The position numbers and the translations under genes were made by a program. Below are positions 62,130-64,000 of a DNA stretch of 64,000 nt, one piece after another. The DNA is from Sphaerothrix gracilis (GTDB lineage Bacteria; Cyanobacteriota; Cyanobacteriia; Phormidesmidales; Phormidesmidaceae). The stretch spans positions 1-64,000 of the forward strand of contig NZ_JASATW010000023.1 of NCBI RefSeq assembly GCF_030405905.1, in the 5' to 3' direction. Within the stretch, counting starts at the first letter, position 1. Every line of letters starts with the position of its first letter. Below the pieces are notes generated by a model. That model was not told the DNA's origin and searched no databases. It saw nothing but the letters and a program-made list of their open reading frames with translations.

Positions 62130-62153
62130 GGCCAGGAATTTAAATTCCTGGCC
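62130..62153. promoter_or_regulatory. Perfect 24-bp palindrome upstream of antiporter gene
   Basis: GGCCAGGAATTT followed by its exact reverse complement, with no spacer. It begins 22 bp before the antiporter start codon on the minus strand. A candidate operator; it might also be part of a short hairpin leader. A second dyad, CCATCT-CA-AGATGG, lies at about 62231-62246. Confidence 0.6.
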
Positions 62154-62320
62154 GCAAAGGATTCGCTGAAACTATAGATTCTGATTGAATTTATTCACTT
62201 AAGATTGCGGCTTTTAGCTAGCCCTGTCTCTCCATCTCAAGATGGAATCTTAAGCAAGCCTGACTGGTTTCCTCAATCTCAGTGCGTGAGGAGCTTGAGA
62301 TCTGCCGCCCAAACGACAGC

Positions 62321-63673
62321 TTAATAAAGGCGGCGATCCGCAGAGTAGCTGCCTACCGGCACGCCCAGTTGAGCCTCCCAAACGGCATCCTGGCCGACGT
62401 TTTCTGCCTGCAAGGACGATTGAAAGGCCGGATAAATCCCCCATTCCTCAATGCCATAAGAGCTGAAGATTTTCTCAGCGCTCAGGATTTCAGCTTCAGT
62501 CCCCGTGGCGACGATGATATACTGCCCCGCCGCCAAACGCTCGTGATAAACCTTGGCCCTATCTTCTGGAATCCCCATCCCGACTAAAGTTCCCAGTAGA
62601 CCGCCAGCCGCAGCCCCAATCGCGCTACCCGCCAGCGCCGCAGCGATCGCAGTACCAGCCGTTCCCGCTAGAAAAATCGGTCCTACCCCTGGTATCGCCA
62701 GCGTTCCCAGCCCAACTAGCAGCCCGGTTAAGCCACCCACAGATCCCCCGGCTAGCGCTCCGGCAGTGGCTCCTTTACCCATCTGAGAACGATCCACATC
62801 GTAGAGATTGACCTGAGCGATCGGATCGGCTCCCTCACGCCTAGAGTCAACACCGTCAATCTGCTTGACAGCGCTGGGCGCCTTAATCCGATCGCCGTTG
62901 CGGGTGATCACTGATATGCGCTCCAGCGGAAAGCCCATCTGCTGGAGATCTCGCAGAGCCGCTTCTGTCTCCGGATAGTGCCGAAAGGCACCGACTGCAA
63001 ACCGGGCAGTGTCAGACTCACCAGCAGATTCATACGGCAAACCGTCAGCAGGCCCAGGAGGCGTTGATACAGCAGGGGCCGCTGCCATAAAGCTAGCTGG
63101 CGGAGAAACTGGCTGCTCCGAAGGCACGTCTGCCGCCGCTATCTCATAGATCTGCCAGTGATTGATCTGGCAGTGATGCAAAATCTCCTCCGCCTCTAGA
63201 ATGTCAGGGCCAGAGCCTTCCACCCCAATTAGACAATCGCCTCGCCCAATGCGATCGCTGTACAAAGCGGCTGTCTGCTCAGGAATACCCAAAGTCCTCA
63301 GCGCTTCTATGCTAGAACCGGCAAAGTTATTGAGGGAGGAGACGATCTCACTCAGCCGTCCCCCGGCAACAACAGATCCGGTTCCTAACAGATCGAGCTG
63401 GCTAGGCCGAGCGACTAGCCCAGACAAACCACTGATCATGCTATTGGCGGCAGAACTGGGGGCGATGGGGTTGGTAGCTGAAGGTAGAGATCCCAAATAG
63501 CGACTGTCTAAAGACGCTGTCGCTAAATCATCATGGCGATCGCTGCTTTTGGCGAGAAAAGAGAGCTGATGGCTCAAAAACCCTGCCTCTTTTAGCTTCT
63601 CTAAAGCGACCTCTGCATCCTGATAGCTGAAAAAGACGCCTAATCCTAGTAAAGAGTGATTAGAAAAAACCAT
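62321..63673 (-). CDS. Glycine-zipper stress-type protein (YflT/DUF1269-like modules)
   Basis: 450 residues from ATG 63673 (GAGGT six bases upstream); a longer in-frame start at 63739 adds a poor N-terminus. Two related modules, each with an N-terminal F...Y.DAE.AL..L...GF (FFSYQDAEVALEKLKEAGF; FRHYPETEAALRDLQQMGF) and a later GIPE..A..Y..R...G(D/Q)..I pattern, as in general-stress YflT/DUF1269-like proteins. Between and after them are long Gly/Ala-rich segments (TAGALAGGSVGGLTGLLVGLGTLAIPG, AGGLLGTLVGMG) that form glycine-zipper membrane or packing helices. Function unknown. Confidence 0.8.
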   Translation of the reverse strand: MVFSNHSLLGLGVFFSYQDAEVALEKLKEAGFLSHQLSFLAKSSDRHDDLATASLDSRYLGSLPSATNPIAPSSAANSMISGLSGLVARPSQLDLLGTGSVVAGGRLSEIVSSLNNFAGSSIEALRTLGIPEQTAALYSDRIGRGDCLIGVEGSGPDILEAEEILHHCQINHWQIYEIAAADVPSEQPVSPPASFMAAAPAVSTPPGPADGLPYESAGESDTARFAVGAFRHYPETEAALRDLQQMGFPLERISVITRNGDRIKAPSAVKQIDGVDSRREGADPIAQVNLYDVDRSQMGKGATAGALAGGSVGGLTGLLVGLGTLAIPGVGPIFLAGTAGTAIAAALAGSAIGAAAGGLLGTLVGMGIPEDRAKVYHERLAAGQYIIVATGTEAEILSAEKIFSSYGIEEWGIYPAFQSSLQAENVGQDAVWEAQLGVPVGSYSADRRLY

Positions 63674-63917
63674 AATTGACCTCGCAATATGTTGAAAACC
63701 TGTAGCGATAAAAACATAAGAGCAGGCAATAAAGAGCAAACTTTCTGAACAAAAAGGCTCAGATAACTCTTAGCTTTTAATAACTACTATGGCTTTGGTT
63801 ATGCACATACCTTAGCGATCAAAAGGTTAAAAACTCGATAACAATATCGCTGTTTTACAGCCGTATGGCGCGACCCCTTTAATTTTGGTATTGCTGATTT
63901 TGGGTATAAATTCAAGC

Positions 63918-63982
63918 GCGAGCAAGATGCTCGCACTAACCTGTCTGACAATAAAGGCGAGGAGTGTGAGCGTCTCGCTCAC
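63918..63982. repeat. REP-like tandem hairpins at right edge
   Basis: GCGAGC-AAGAT-GCTCGC (63918-63934) and GTGAGCG-TCT-CGCTCAC (63966-63982), two short perfect hairpins 30 bp apart. Repeats of this style are common in cyanobacterial intergenic DNA. The rest of 63674-64000 shows no gene. Confidence 0.5.
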
Positions 63983-64000
63983 GACCGGCCAACATCAGAT

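Noticed and set aside
1..64000. CRISPR arrays, rRNA genes or prophage clusters
   Set aside because: No regularly spaced direct repeats with unique spacers, no rRNA, and no phage structural genes are visible.

Overview
The window is a chromosomal segment of a cyanobacterium. The octamer GCGATCGC (HIP1) recurs throughout. Gene content agrees: two adjacent phytochrome/cyclase-type signalling proteins, a cyanobacterial small-protein family, an FeS-type photolyase, UbiD, and a SdhC/SdhA pair without a neighbouring SdhB. Most genes are housekeeping or signalling. The accessory regions are a transposase remnant at the left edge, a low-GC cassette region (about 6.5-9.2 kb) and a tRNA-linked restriction island (45.8-52.3 kb).

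Layout. 1-6.2 kb: 3' end of a transposase, a large DUF4347/LamG/pectate-lyase-like surface protein, then a DAHP synthase gene behind a long leader. That leader holds two successive short ORFs packed with Phe/Tyr/Trp codons, each followed by an intrinsic terminator whose 5' arm can pair instead with the end of the leader ORF. This looks like two tandem aromatic-amino-acid attenuators and is the most striking thing in the window. 6.2-9.3 kb: three AT-rich minus-strand genes with two attC-like recombination sites placed 3' of genes, and no integrase in view. 9.6-17.4 kb: small conserved protein, lipoprotein, PRC-barrel protein, photolyase, then divergent ppsA and a 1-phosphofructokinase-type kinase gene. 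17.4-23.6 kb: MITE-like repeat, hybrid histidine kinase, a second copy of the small-protein family, and a TetR regulator divergent from a SnoaL-like gene with two matching operators. 23.7-33 kb: a cNMP-binding/degenerate AAA+/polyferredoxin fusion, mscL, SelO, a MerR-VWA operon, a CYP152 P450 and an M15 peptidase. 33-45.6 kb: sdhA-sdhC, ubiD, a DUF433/DUF5615 pair, an adenylate cyclase followed by a cyanobacteriochrome-like diguanylate cyclase with a near-consensus CRP site between them, dus, a MidA-like methyltransferase and a 2Fe-2S protein.

45.7-52.3 kb: tRNA-Ala(CGC), immediately followed by a 5'-truncated DUF433 gene and an internally deleted PIN-like gene, then a type I restriction-modification operon in the order hsdR-hsdS-antitoxin-PIN toxin-hsdM. 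52.6-64 kb: DUF1993 protein, threonine synthase, then tdh-kbl (threonine to glycine), a 2OG-Fe dioxygenase plus class V aminotransferase pair behind a long leader, a CPA2 antiporter with UspA domains behind a perfect 24-bp palindrome, and a glycine-zipper stress-type protein.

Functional threads: aromatic amino-acid supply controlled by attenuation; threonine made and broken down by neighbouring genes; a possible cAMP to c-di-GMP link in which an adenylate cyclase gene sits next to a light-sensor-type diguanylate cyclase gene carrying a CRP-like site. Functions are family assignments made by reading motifs; no database search was possible.
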